From: Ga0077527 sp964433345
GTDB lineage: Bacteria > Pseudomonadota > Gammaproteobacteria > Burkholderiales > SG8-41
DNA: 64,000 nucleotides
Direction: 5' to 3'
Assembly: GCA_964433345.1 (NCBI GenBank)
Contig: CAYSQJ010000001.1
Coordinates: 186,001 to 250,000 of the forward strand
In this document: in pieces, positions 30,460 to 38,656 of the stretch
How the letters are laid out: each line of letters begins with the position of its first letter
Numbering within the stretch: position 1 is the first letter of the stretch
Program-made: the position numbers and the translations under genes
Notes under the pieces: generated by a model
Databases searched by the model: none
The model's input: the letters and a program-made list of their open reading frames with translations, nothing else
What the model was told of the DNA's origin: nothing

Positions 30460-31974
30460 TTATGGCAGTAGCTGCAGCACGATCACCGTCGCCAGCAGCA
30501 CGGCGATTCCCGCCAGCAGCCAGCTGTTGCGGCGCTGTTGGCGCAGCAGCGCCTGCGTCTGCTCGCGCAGTGCGGCATCGCGGTCATGCGCGAGGAACTG
30601 CTGCACCAGCCGCGGCAGCTGCGGCAGCAGTTCGCTCCAGAACGGCAGCTCGTTGCCGATGCGGCGCACCAGACCGCGCCAGCCGACCTGTTCCGACATC
30701 CAGCGCTCGAGGAAGGGTTTGGCGGTGCTCCAGAGGTCGAGCTCGGGATCGAGCTCGCGGCCCAGGCCCTCGATGTTGAGCAGGGTTTTCTGCAGCAGCA
30801 CCAGCTGCGGCTGGATCTCGATGTTGAAGCGGCGCGAGGTCTGGAACAGGCGCAGCAGCACCTTGCCGAAGGAGATTTCCTTCAGCGGCTTGTCGAAAAT
30901 CGGTTCGCAGACCGCGCGGATCGCGGTTTCGAATTCCTCGACCCGGGTGCCCGGCGGCGCCCAGCCCGATTCGACATGGGCCTCGGCGACGCGGCGGTAA
31001 TCGCGGCGGAAAAAGGCGATGAAATTGCAGGCGAGGTAGTGCTTGTCGACCTCGGTCAGCGTGCCCATGATGCCGAAGTCGAGCGCGACGTACTGGCCTT
31101 CAGGCGTCACCAGGATGTTGCCGGGATGCATGTCGGCATGGAAGAAGCCGTCGCGGAAGACCTGGGTGAAAAAGATCTCGACCCCGGCGCGCGCGAGTTT
31201 GGGGATGTCCACGCCCTGTGCGCGCAACTCGTCGACTGCCGACACCGGTGTGCCCTGCATGCGCTGCATCACCATCACCTGCGTAGAGCACCAGTCCCAG
31301 TAGACCTCGGGCACAGCCAGCAGCGGGGAGCCGGCGAAGTTGCGCCGCAGCTGGTTGGCATTCGCGGCCTCGCGCATCAGGTCGAGCTCGTCCTCGAGGT
31401 GACGCGCGAACTCGGCGACGACCTCGCGCGGTTTCAGGCGCTTGCCGTCGGCCCACAGCAGCTCGACCAGCTGCGCACCGGCATCCATCAGCGCGAGGTC
31501 CTTGGCGATGATGCCGGCGATGCCGGGCCGCAGCACCTTGATCGCGGCCTCGCGGCCGTCGGGCAGGGTCGCGAAATGCACCTGCGCGACCGAGGCGCTG
31601 GCCACCGGGATGCGTTCGAAGCGGGTGAACACCTCGGTTACGGGTCTGCCGTAGGCTTCGTGCAGTATGTGCTCCGCCTGCTCGGCCGGGAAGGGCGGCA
31701 CCCGGTCCTGCAGCTGCGCCAGCTCGTCGGCAATGTCGGTCGGCATCAGGTCGCGGCGTGTGGACAGCACCTGGCCGAACTTGACGAATATGGGGCCCAG
31801 CGCCTCCAGCGCCTGGCGCAGCCGCACCGCGCGCGGCGCGGAGAGGTCGCGCCAGAACAGCAGCGTGCGCACGGTGGCGCGCAATGAGCGCACCCGTTCG
31901 TGACCGAGCAGGAATTCGTCGAGTCCGAAACGCAGGGCGACGCGCAGGATTTTCAGCAGGCGGAGTAGGCGCAC
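30460..31974 (-). CDS. ubiB: Ubiquinone biosynthesis regulatory kinase-like protein UbiB
   Basis: A 504-aa atypical kinase/ATPase needed for ubiquinone synthesis. Characteristic motifs are FVKFGQVLSTRRDLMP (KxGQ), ASASVAQVHFA (Ala-rich loop replacing the P-loop), REAAIKVLRPGI, and HADMHPGNILV with ALDFGIMGTL. A C-terminal membrane segment (LLAGIAVLLATVIVLQLL) anchors it at the inner membrane. The upstream neighbours ubiJ and ubiE belong to the same pathway. Confidence 0.96.
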   Translation of the reverse strand: MRLLRLLKILRVALRFGLDEFLLGHERVRSLRATVRTLLFWRDLSAPRAVRLRQALEALGPIFVKFGQVLSTRRDLMPTDIADELAQLQDRVPPFPAEQAEHILHEAYGRPVTEVFTRFERIPVASASVAQVHFATLPDGREAAIKVLRPGIAGIIAKDLALMDAGAQLVELLWADGKRLKPREVVAEFARHLEDELDLMREAANANQLRRNFAGSPLLAVPEVYWDWCSTQVMVMQRMQGTPVSAVDELRAQGVDIPKLARAGVEIFFTQVFRDGFFHADMHPGNILVTPEGQYVALDFGIMGTLTEVDKHYLACNFIAFFRRDYRRVAEAHVESGWAPPGTRVEEFETAIRAVCEPIFDKPLKEISFGKVLLRLFQTSRRFNIEIQPQLVLLQKTLLNIEGLGRELDPELDLWSTAKPFLERWMSEQVGWRGLVRRIGNELPFWSELLPQLPRLVQQFLAHDRDAALREQTQALLRQQRRNSWLLAGIAVLLATVIVLQLLP

Positions 31975-32017
31975 CCGCGCATTTTAACCGGCATGCCCGC
32001 CGGCAGGCGCCGCGCGC

Positions 32018-32590
32018 TCAGCGGCGATCGAGCAGGGCGATGCGTTTTTCGAAGCGCGCGACATCGTCGCGCAGGCGGTCGACCTCGGCGTTGAAACGCG
32101 CAATGTCGTCCCTGGCCGCGATCAGCGGCTGTTCCTCGGTCCAGTATTCCGCGGCGGAGCGGGCGAGGTTGTCGCCGGCGGAACCCGCCCAGCGCTGCAG
32201 CGTGCGGCCCGATTCGGCAATGCGGTGAGCGGCGATGTCGCCGACCAGCTTCGACAGGTCTTCCTCGGCATCCCAGCGCAGGTGGCGCCACAGCTGGTGG
32301 ATGGTGGCCGCGAGTGCGGTGTCGCCCTCGCTTTGCACATCGCGCCAGACGCTGTCGTCACGCGCCGCTGCGCGCAGCATCAGACCCGGTGTCAGCGTCA
32401 GCGTCAGCGCAGGTTCCGATCCCGCGGGAGCCGGCCGCACTTCGCCACTGTCGAGTATCACCAGGCGGGTCTCGAAGGGCAGGCAGCAGAAACAGGCCAC
32501 CTTGCCGGCGTGGGCGCGCAGTGCTTCGCGCGCCCAGTCGTTGGCGCGCAGCAGGTGGTTCAGCGGTGCGCCGGCGAGGGCGTCGAGCAT
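32018..32590 (-). CDS. ubiJ: Ubiquinone biosynthesis accessory factor UbiJ
   Basis: A 190-aa protein with an N-terminal SCP2-type lipid-binding domain (about residues 8-110, with ILDSGEVRPAPAGSEPALTL) and a C-terminal coiled helix (RFNAEVDRLRDDVARFEKRI). UbiJ holds ubiquinone intermediates in the soluble Ubi metabolon with UbiK. It lies between ubiE (with the Tim44-like gene inserted) and ubiB, as in many proteobacteria. The 55 bases before its ATG are purine-rich with a loose 7-base period. Confidence 0.9.
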   Translation of the reverse strand: MLDALAGAPLNHLLRANDWAREALRAHAGKVACFCCLPFETRLVILDSGEVRPAPAGSEPALTLTLTPGLMLRAAARDDSVWRDVQSEGDTALAATIHQLWRHLRWDAEEDLSKLVGDIAAHRIAESGRTLQRWAGSAGDNLARSAAEYWTEEQPLIAARDDIARFNAEVDRLRDDVARFEKRIALLDRR

Positions 32591-32675
32591 GGAAGGAGTG
32601 GAGGAGTGGTGACGGGAGGCATGACAACGGGAGAGATGAGGACGGCGCCTTGGGCACCGTCCTCGCTGTCCCGGG

Positions 32676-33521
32676 TCAGGCCTGCTGGATGCCCGACACC
32701 ATCCAGCCGGCATTGCCGCGCAGCGGTTTTTCCAGGTGCCAGATTTCGGCGAAGGGCTGGGCTTCGTCGCTGCCTTCGCGGATTAGGCCGGAGAAACGCA
32801 CGCTGACCACGTAGAGCAGACCTTCAGTGACGACGTCGAGGACTTCGGATTCCAGCGTAACCACATCGGTCTTGCCGGAAGCTTCGCCGTCGGCCTGCCA
32901 GTGTGCGCGGATGTCCTCGAGCAGATCCGGCGTCAGGAAATCGGCCAGCGCCGCGGCGTCGCGGGCGTCATGGGCCTCCTGCAGGCGCACGAAATTGAGC
33001 CGCGCATGGCGCAGGAATTCCTGGGCGTTGAAATCGGCGGGCCAGCGGCCGGCCGTGGCGGTCGCCGCGGCGACCGAATGCGCTGCCGCGCCGCTGCCGC
33101 CTGCCGTGCCGATCGGTTGGGGTCCGCTGCCGGCGTACTGCATCGGCGCCGATGCGGCTTTGCCGCGAAGCATGCGGAAGGCCATCACGGCGACGCCGGC
33201 AATTGCGGCGAGCAGCAGCAGGCCGGCCAGCGCGCCGGCGATGCCGTTGTTGAGGAACAGCGCCATCAGTCCGGCGCCGAGGGCAAGCCCGGCGAGCGGG
33301 CCCATCCACCTGTTGCCGGCGGCCGCGGGCTGCTGTGCCGGCGTGCCCGCCTGCTGGGCCTGTTGCTGCTGTTGTTGTTGCGCCGGCGCCTTGGGGGGCG
33401 CCTGCTGGATATTGCGCTGCATGCCGAGGTTGCGTCCGCCACCGAGGCGCTTGGCTTCGACGTCGACGGCGATCAGGGACAGGCCGCAGGCGGCAATCAC
33501 GGCCATCAGGAAGTTTTTCAT
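32676..33521 (-). CDS. Tim44-like domain membrane protein
   Basis: A 281-aa protein with an N-terminal signal or anchor (about residues 1-22), a Gln-rich stretch (about 48-66, with seven Gln in a row), two hydrophobic segments (about 73-115) and a C-terminal Tim44-like domain (about 165-281, ending EKPLRGNAGWMVSGIQQA). Bacterial Tim44-like proteins are poorly characterised and may bind membrane lipids. It sits between ubiE and ubiJ on the same strand. Confidence 0.85.
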   Translation of the reverse strand: MKNFLMAVIAACGLSLIAVDVEAKRLGGGRNLGMQRNIQQAPPKAPAQQQQQQQAQQAGTPAQQPAAAGNRWMGPLAGLALGAGLMALFLNNGIAGALAGLLLLAAIAGVAVMAFRMLRGKAASAPMQYAGSGPQPIGTAGGSGAAAHSVAAATATAGRWPADFNAQEFLRHARLNFVRLQEAHDARDAAALADFLTPDLLEDIRAHWQADGEASGKTDVVTLESEVLDVVTEGLLYVVSVRFSGLIREGSDEAQPFAEIWHLEKPLRGNAGWMVSGIQQA

Positions 33522-33577
33522 GGACTACTCCGGTTCGGTTGACCGACCCATTATAGCGAGCGTCCGCCGGGGCCGGC

Positions 33578-33602
33578 ATTAATAAGAATAATGAACGAAA
33601 TC
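33578..33602 (-). repeat. Possible decayed copy of the AT-rich element
   Basis: Minus strand TTCATTATTCTTATTAATG resembles copy E (CTCATTGTTTTTATTAATA) but with several mismatches. It lies in the spacer between ubiE and the Tim44-like gene. The match is weak and could be chance. Confidence 0.3.
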
Positions 33603-33627
33603 AGTATGCTGCAATGAATCCGGCGGA

Positions 33628-34362
33628 TCAGAAACGGAAGCCGCGATGCAGCGCGACGACGCCCGCCGCAAGGTTGAAGTATTCGACGCGTTCGAGCCCG
33701 GCATCGAGCATCATCTGTTTCAGGGTGTCCTGGTCGGGATGCATGCGTATGGATTCGGCGAGGTAGCGGTAGCTGTCGGCATCGTTGGTGATCAGCTTGC
33801 CCAGCCGCGGCAGCACCCGGAAGGAATAGCTGTCGTAGAGCGGCGCCAGCGGCTGCCACACCCGCGAAAACTCCAGCACCAGCAGGCGTCCGCCGGGACG
33901 CAGCACGCGCCGCATTTCGGCGATTGCCGCATCCTTGTGCGTCATGTTGCGCAGGCCGAAGGCGACGCAGACACAGTCGAAATGGGCGTCGGGGAAGGGC
34001 AGTTTCTCGGCGTCGCACTGCACGGTCGGCACCACCAGGCCTTCGTCGATCAGGCGGTCGCGGCCGCGGCGCAGCATCGGGCCGTTGATGTCGGTGATCA
34101 CCACCGAACCGCGCGGGCCTACGCGCTGCGCGAACAGCCGGGTCAGATCGCCGGTGCCGCCGGCGACGTCGAGCACGCGCTCGCCGGGGCGGGTCAGGCT
34201 CTGTTCGACCGCGAAGCGTTTCCACAGCCGGTGCAGGCCCGCCGACATCAGGTCATTCATCAGGTCATAGCGCGACGCAACCGAGTCGAAGACCTCGGCG
34301 ACCTTGCGCGCTTTCTCGTCCTCGGCGACCTTGCTGAATCCGAAGTCTGTGGTTTTTGTCAT
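33628..34362 (-). CDS. ubiE: Ubiquinone/menaquinone C-methyltransferase UbiE
   Basis: A 244-aa SAM-dependent C-methyltransferase of quinone synthesis. Family marks are FDSVASRYDLMNDLMS, VLDVAGGTGDLT (SAM-binding), LRNMTHKDAAIAEMRRVL and the C-terminal GVVALHRGFRF. The ATG at 34362 starts the conserved region; the frame is open further into the heptamer array, which begins just before the ATG. No Shine-Dalgarno is visible there. Confidence 0.96.
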   Translation of the reverse strand: MTKTTDFGFSKVAEDEKARKVAEVFDSVASRYDLMNDLMSAGLHRLWKRFAVEQSLTRPGERVLDVAGGTGDLTRLFAQRVGPRGSVVITDINGPMLRRGRDRLIDEGLVVPTVQCDAEKLPFPDAHFDCVCVAFGLRNMTHKDAAIAEMRRVLRPGGRLLVLEFSRVWQPLAPLYDSYSFRVLPRLGKLITNDADSYRYLAESIRMHPDQDTLKQMMLDAGLERVEYFNLAAGVVALHRGFRF

Positions 34363-34363
34363 G

Positions 34364-34469
34364 GGTGAATGGTAATTGGTGATTGGTGACTGGTGTAAAG
34401 GCGGCACTGGGAAGTCACGCTATGCGGGGCCACAGCCCGCCAATCACTAATCACCAGTCACGAATTACT
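34364..34469. repeat. Opposed heptamer-repeat arrays between ubiE and the DUF971 gene
   Basis: Left array 34364-34398: units GGTGAAT, GGTAATT, GGTGATT and so on. Right array 34442-34469: reversed units AATCACT, AATCACC, AGTCACG, AATTACT. The right array supplies the TAA stop of the DUF971 gene (34465-34467). Confidence 0.78.
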
Positions 34470-34842
34470 GTTTTTCCCGCGATGCACCCGCCTCCTGCAG
34501 GCGTTTCAGATAGTCCTGCCACATCTCATCATGGCGCTGGCCGTAATCGTAGAGCAGGTCCCAGGAATAGATACCGGTGTCGTGGCCGTCGGAGAAGCGC
34601 AGCTGGATCGCGTACTGGCCGACCGGTTCGACCGCGGTGATGGTGACATCCTTCTTGCCGGTCTGCAGGGTTTCCTGGCCGGGGCCGTGGCCGCGGACTT
34701 CGGCCGACGGTGAAAACACGCGCAGGAATTCGCAGGGCAGGCGGAAGGATTTGCCGTCGGCAAAGGCGATTTCCAGCGCTCGCGAGGCCTGGTGCAGGGT
34801 GATTTCGGTGGGTTGGGGCACGTTCCTGTTGAGTCCGGCCAT
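34465..34842 (-). CDS. DUF971 / GBBH-like N-terminal domain protein
   Basis: A 125-aa protein of the DUF971 family, related to the N-terminal domain of gamma-butyrobetaine hydroxylase. It has ADGKSFRLPCEFLRVFSPSA in the N-terminal half and GQYAIQLRFSDGHDTGIYSW with YDYG in the second. It often neighbours ubiE in betaproteobacteria. The role is unknown, though relatives are linked to Fe-S or NBP35-type proteins. The ATG at 34842 is preferred over in-frame ATGs at 34875-34878. Confidence 0.85.
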   Translation of the reverse strand: MAGLNRNVPQPTEITLHQASRALEIAFADGKSFRLPCEFLRVFSPSAEVRGHGPGQETLQTGKKDVTITAVEPVGQYAIQLRFSDGHDTGIYSWDLLYDYGQRHDEMWQDYLKRLQEAGASREKQ

Positions 34843-34944
34843 GGTTGTCGGTGTCGCGGGATTCGGGAGGCGCATCATAACCGAGCCCGTGGCAGCGGGA
34901 AAACCCGCTTTTGATGCAAGGACTTGCAGGCTTTCGTTGCAGTG

Positions 34945-34976
34945 CTGTCATGTCCCTGTAACAAGGAGTTCATAAT
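34945..34976 (+). promoter_or_regulatory. Pho box and promoter of phoB-phoR
   Basis: CTGTCAT (34945-34951) and CTGTAAC (34956-34962) form the direct repeat of a Pho box with a 4-base spacer. A CATAAT -10 element (34971-34976) lies 8 bases further on, the usual PhoB-activated geometry in which the box replaces the -35. It implies that PhoB activates its own operon under phosphate limitation. Confidence 0.8.
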
Positions 34977-35008
34977 ATCCGGGTTTGTTGAATACGCCCG
35001 GAGCACCC

Positions 35009-35695
35009 ATGGCCGCAACAATACTGGTGGTCGAAGACGAACCGGCAATCCAGGAACTGGTGGCCTGCAACCTGGAGCTCGCCGGCCATCGCGCCCTGCG
35101 TGCCGAGTCGGCCGAGCAGGCGATGCGCATGGTGCGCGACGAACTGCCGGACCTGATCGTGCTCGACTGGATGCTGCCCGGCATCAACGGCGTCGAGTTT
35201 GCGCGCCGCCTGCGCAGCGACAAGCGCACCCAGACCGTGCCGCTGATCATGCTCACGGCGCGCGCCGAGGAGCAGGACAAGCTGGCGGGCCTGGAGACCG
35301 GGGCCGACGATTACATCACCAAGCCGTTTTCGCCGCGTGAACTCAACGCGCGGGTCAAGGCGGTGCTGCGTCGGCGCTCACCCCAGGCCACCGACGACAT
35401 CATCGAGGTCGCGGGCCTGAGGCTGGACCCGGCCAGCCATCGCGTGACCGGCAACGGCGCGCCGTTGCAGCTCGGTCCGACCGAATTCCGGCTGCTGCAT
35501 TTTTTCATGACCCACACCGAGCGTGTCTATTCGCGGGTGCAGCTGCTCGACCAGGTGTGGGGCGATCATGTGTTCGTCGAGGAGCGTACTGTCGACGTGC
35601 ACATCCGGCGGCTGCGCAAGGCACTGGAGCCCAGCGGCCACGACAAGCTGGTGCAGACGGTGCGCAGCTCGGGATACCGGTTCTCGACGGACTGA
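35009..35695 (+). CDS. phoB: Phosphate regulon response regulator PhoB
   Basis: A 228-aa OmpR-type regulator. The receiver domain (1-120) has acidic residues E9/D10, phospho-acceptor D53 in VLDWMLPG and the Lys of YITKPFSP. The winged-helix DNA-binding domain follows, with GPTEFRLLHFFMTHTERVYS and EERTVDVHIRRLRKAL. That pattern, the Pho box upstream and the phoR gene downstream support PhoB over other OmpR-type regulators. The ATG at 35009 is preferred to a TTG 24 bases upstream. Confidence 0.95.
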   Translation: MAATILVVEDEPAIQELVACNLELAGHRALRAESAEQAMRMVRDELPDLIVLDWMLPGINGVEFARRLRSDKRTQTVPLIMLTARAEEQDKLAGLETGADDYITKPFSPRELNARVKAVLRRRSPQATDDIIEVAGLRLDPASHRVTGNGAPLQLGPTEFRLLHFFMTHTERVYSRVQLLDQVWGDHVFVEERTVDVHIRRLRKALEPSGHDKLVQTVRSSGYRFSTD

Positions 35696-35766
35696 GCGGC
35701 GCCTCGGCCCCGGCGGCCGCGTGAGATAATCGGCACCGGGAATTGTGCCGGGAAAAGGGTGCACGC

Positions 35767-37092
35767 TTGAACAACATCTGGCTCGGCTTCGCATTGCGCC
35801 TCGCGGCGGTGGCACTCGCCGCGCTGCTGGTGTGGCCGGTGGCGGGCGCCGTGCAGGCGCTGGGGCTCGCCCTGCTGGCGGTGCTGCTGATGCTGCTGCA
35901 CCATGTCCGTCACCTTGCCCGCCTGTCGAAATGGATGGCGGATCCGCGCCCCGAGGCGCAGCCCGACAGCAGCGGGCTCTGGGAAGACGTGTTCGCAGCG
36001 TTTTATCACCTGCTGCGGCGCCAGCGGCGCAGCGAATCACGGCTTACCGCGACACTGCATGATTTCCAGAGGGCGGGCCTGGCGATGCCGGACGGGCTGG
36101 TGATCGTCGACGGCAGCAACCAGGTCGAGTGGTGCAATCCCAAGGCGGAACTCCATTTCGGCCTCGATGCGCAGCGCGACGTGGGCCAGCCGGTCACCCG
36201 CTTCGTGCGCCAGCCGCCTTTCGTCGAAGCGCTGGACGCCGCGGGTTATCCCGAGCCGCTGACATTGCGCAGCGCGCGCGGTGGTGACCTGATCCTGTCG
36301 GTGCTGATCGTGCCCTATGAGTCCAATCGCAAACTGATCATCAGCCGCGATGTCACCGATCGCGAGCGCGTCGAGACCATGCGCCGCGATTTCGTTGCCA
36401 ATGTCTCGCACGAGCTGCGCACGCCGCTGACGGTGATCGGCGGTTTTCTCGAAACCATCGCCGACATGGAGACGCCGGATCCGGCGCTGATCCGGCGTTC
36501 GGTGCCGATGATGAGTGATCAGGCGAAGCGCATGCAGACTCTTGTCGAGGACCTGCTGACACTGTCGCGGCTGGAGTCCGCCGGCAATCCCGCGCGCGAG
36601 GATCCGGTCAACGTGCCCGACATCGCGCGCGGGCTCTACCACGACGCGCTGGCGCTGTCCGCCGGACGCCACAAGGTGACGCTGCTGCTGGAAAGCGATG
36701 CCTGGATCAACGGCACCGAGAACGAATTGCGCAGCGCCTTCGGCAATCTGGTCAGCAACGCGGTCCGTTACACGCCGCCCGGCGGCGAGATCACCCTGTC
36801 GTGGAAGGATGCCGGCGGCAGTGCCGTGTTCGCGGTGCGCGACACCGGTATCGGCATCGCGCCGCATCACCTGCCGCGGCTGACCGAGCGCTTCTACCGC
36901 GTCGACCGCGGGCGCTCGCGGGAAACCGGCGGCACCGGACTGGGGCTGGCCATCGTCAAGCACGTGATCAACCGCCATGCCGCGAAGCTGGAAGTCTCCA
37001 GCGACCCGGGTCGCGGCAGCTGCTTCAGCGTGGTGTTTCCCGACAACCGGGTACTGGCCCGGCCGGCGCGCGCCGATGCCCGCAGCGCATAA
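35767..37092 (+). CDS. phoR: Phosphate regulon sensor histidine kinase PhoR
   Basis: A 441-aa membrane kinase that phosphorylates PhoB. It has two N-terminal hydrophobic helices (about residues 5-45), a DUF3329-like stretch, a PAS domain (about 95-195, with MPDGLVIVDGSNQVEWCNP), a HisKA domain with H215 in NVSHELRTPL, and an ATPase domain with NLVSNAVRYTP, DTGIGIAP and GGTGLGLAIV. The TTG at 35767 is preceded by AAAAGGG and fits the family start. The stop codon lies 3 bases from AT-element copy D. Confidence 0.93.
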   Translation: MNNIWLGFALRLAAVALAALLVWPVAGAVQALGLALLAVLLMLLHHVRHLARLSKWMADPRPEAQPDSSGLWEDVFAAFYHLLRRQRRSESRLTATLHDFQRAGLAMPDGLVIVDGSNQVEWCNPKAELHFGLDAQRDVGQPVTRFVRQPPFVEALDAAGYPEPLTLRSARGGDLILSVLIVPYESNRKLIISRDVTDRERVETMRRDFVANVSHELRTPLTVIGGFLETIADMETPDPALIRRSVPMMSDQAKRMQTLVEDLLTLSRLESAGNPAREDPVNVPDIARGLYHDALALSAGRHKVTLLLESDAWINGTENELRSAFGNLVSNAVRYTPPGGEITLSWKDAGGSAVFAVRDTGIGIAPHHLPRLTERFYRVDRGRSRETGGTGLGLAIVKHVINRHAAKLEVSSDPGRGSCFSVVFPDNRVLARPARADARSA

Positions 37093-37094
37093 TA

Positions 37095-37120
37095 TAACTA
37101 TTTGTTTTTATTGATATTTT
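37095..37120 (+). repeat. AT-rich dispersed element, copy D
   Basis: TAACTATTTGTTTTTATTG followed by ATATTTT. It lies between the convergent phoR and HIT genes and encodes the last residues (ENINKNK) and TAG stop (37098-37100) of the HIT protein on the minus strand. It is the cleanest match to the consensus. Confidence 0.85.
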
Positions 37121-37520
37121 CTAGTTCCGCTGCAATGGCGTCAGCAAGCGCGCGCGCGTCCGTCTGGCCTGCGCCATGCCATTCGCGCTGGCGCGTACCC
37201 CAAATCGGCTGCGGAAAATGCGGATCGTCGGCAAAGCGCGGAATCACATGCCAGTGCAGGTGCGCGACCATGTTGCCGAGGCTGGCGAGATTGATCTTGT
37301 CCGGCCGCAGCAACTGGCGCAGGGCCTGTTCGACGCCGAGCACCACGGTCATGCAGTGGGCGCGGTCGGCGGCGGAGAGGTCGCTCATTTCCTTCACGTG
37401 CGCATTCCAGATCACGCGGCAGAAGCCGGGATAGCCGGGCTCGTCGGCGTGGATCACCCGGCAATGGCTGTCCTGCCACAGCAGGATGCCGCCGGCGGAC
37501 TGGCACAGTTCGCAGCTCAT
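37098..37520 (-). CDS. HIT-family protein
   Basis: A 140-aa histidine-triad nucleotide-binding protein with the triad in HLHWHVIPRF and the N-terminal CELCQSAGGILLWQD (possible zinc-binding cysteines). HIT proteins hydrolyse nucleotidyl bonds such as in AMP-lysine or Ap4A; this group (FHIT/HINT-like diadenosine hydrolase) is not defined further. The start overlaps the DUF2817 stop by 4 bases. The C-terminus NINKNK is encoded by the AT-rich element rather than by family-conserved sequence. Confidence 0.9.
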   Translation of the reverse strand: MSCELCQSAGGILLWQDSHCRVIHADEPGYPGFCRVIWNAHVKEMSDLSAADRAHCMTVVLGVEQALRQLLRPDKINLASLGNMVAHLHWHVIPRFADDPHFPQPIWGTRQREWHGAGQTDARALADAIAAELENINKNK

Positions 37521-38656
37521 CTGCGCTGACCCTCGAACAGCCAGGCGGCTGCCCGCTGCACCAGTCCGGCGCCCAGGGTTGCCGCGGCCTCGCGCCAGGC
37601 GGGCGCGGCGGGACACAGCGCTTCGCGCAGGCGGCGCTTGGCGGGATGGTCAATGCCGCCATCGCCGTAATGGTGCCAGCGATTTTCCTCGCGCAGCGCG
37701 CTGATCACGCGCAGCGTCGGCCAGGTGCCGATTTCCTGGAGCACGAATTCGACGCGGGTCTCGGGCAGCAGCCGCGGCAGTGCGGCGCCGAGGCTGCCGC
37801 GTATCGTGTAGGCGGCCGGAGCCGCATTGCCGCCGGTGAGCGGTCGTTGCAGCGCGGCCTGCAGCGATTCGGGCGATGCCTCGCCGACGCCGGGCTCGAG
37901 GATCAATGTGTCCTCGCCCTGCGGACCCAATCCGGTGTGCATGTCGACCGCGAACAGCTGTTCGGCAGTCCCGAGCCGGGCCTGCAGCCAGTCGATGAAC
38001 AGGCGCGGCCCCGGTTGCAGTTCGGCGCCGCCGTAGAACAGTCCGCGCGGATAGCGGTGCTGGCCATGGGCGATGGCCTGGCGCAGGGCATGCACCCCGT
38101 GGCGCAGTCCCGCCGCGGCGAGGCGCAAGGCGAAGGCATCGCGTGCCGGCGGCGATGCGGGATTGAGCAGTGCATCGAGGCGCTTGTAGAGCGGCGGCGC
38201 GCCGGTCCAGATGCCGTTGTCGAGATGGAAGTTGCGATTGAGATCGACATTGTGTTCGTTGGCGCGGCGCAGCCAGGCCATGCCGTAGGGGTTGAGCGCG
38301 TGCAACAGCACCAGCGCGCCGTCGGCCGGCAGCGGCGGCGGCGCGGCGAGCAGCGCGAGCTGGGCGGCGGATCCGGCGAAGGCCTCGACGCCATGCACCC
38401 CGCTGATGTGCAGCACTGCGCGCCGCGGCTGTCGCGCGCCCAGCCAGGCGATGTCGATGGTCAGGGCTTCGTCGCGCGGGCCGCGCGCCGCCAGCGGCAG
38501 CGCATCAAGGGTTGCGCCTGCGCGCAGGGCTGCAGTGCGGAAGCGTCCGCGCGCCGTTGCATAGTCCGGCGAAAAGAATTCCGCTGCGGCGGCGCCTGCG
38601 CGGGGCAGGGCGCGCTCAGGCAGCGGTGTAGCCCGCGCGCTCGAAATTGGCGCCAC
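37517..38656 (-). CDS. DUF2817 (M14-like) peptidase-family protein
   Basis: A protein of about 379 aa related to the M14 zinc carboxypeptidase clan (DUF2817). Signature pieces are HISGVHGVEAFAGS (metal His/Glu), LLHALNPYGMAWLRRANEHN with VDLNRNF, and VDMHTGLGPQGEDTLIL. No signal peptide is evident. No ATG fits the start; the GTG at 38656 is a guess that overlaps the preceding gene by 41 bases, and a start closer to residue ELPER is possible. It is followed by the coupled HIT gene. Confidence 0.8.
   Translation of the reverse strand: MAPISSARATPLPERALPRAGAAAAEFFSPDYATARGRFRTAALRAGATLDALPLAARGPRDEALTIDIAWLGARQPRRAVLHISGVHGVEAFAGSAAQLALLAAPPPLPADGALVLLHALNPYGMAWLRRANEHNVDLNRNFHLDNGIWTGAPPLYKRLDALLNPASPPARDAFALRLAAAGLRHGVHALRQAIAHGQHRYPRGLFYGGAELQPGPRLFIDWLQARLGTAEQLFAVDMHTGLGPQGEDTLILEPGVGEASPESLQAALQRPLTGGNAAPAAYTIRGSLGAALPRLLPETRVEFVLQEIGTWPTLRVISALREENRWHHYGDGGIDHPAKRRLREALCPAAPAWREAAATLGAGLVQRAAAWLFEGQRR

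Noticed and set aside
28986..30779. A 597-codon open frame antisense to the symporter gene
   Set aside because: Its composition (many His, Asp, Gly, Arg) and full overlap with a clear SSS transporter mark it as a shadow frame.
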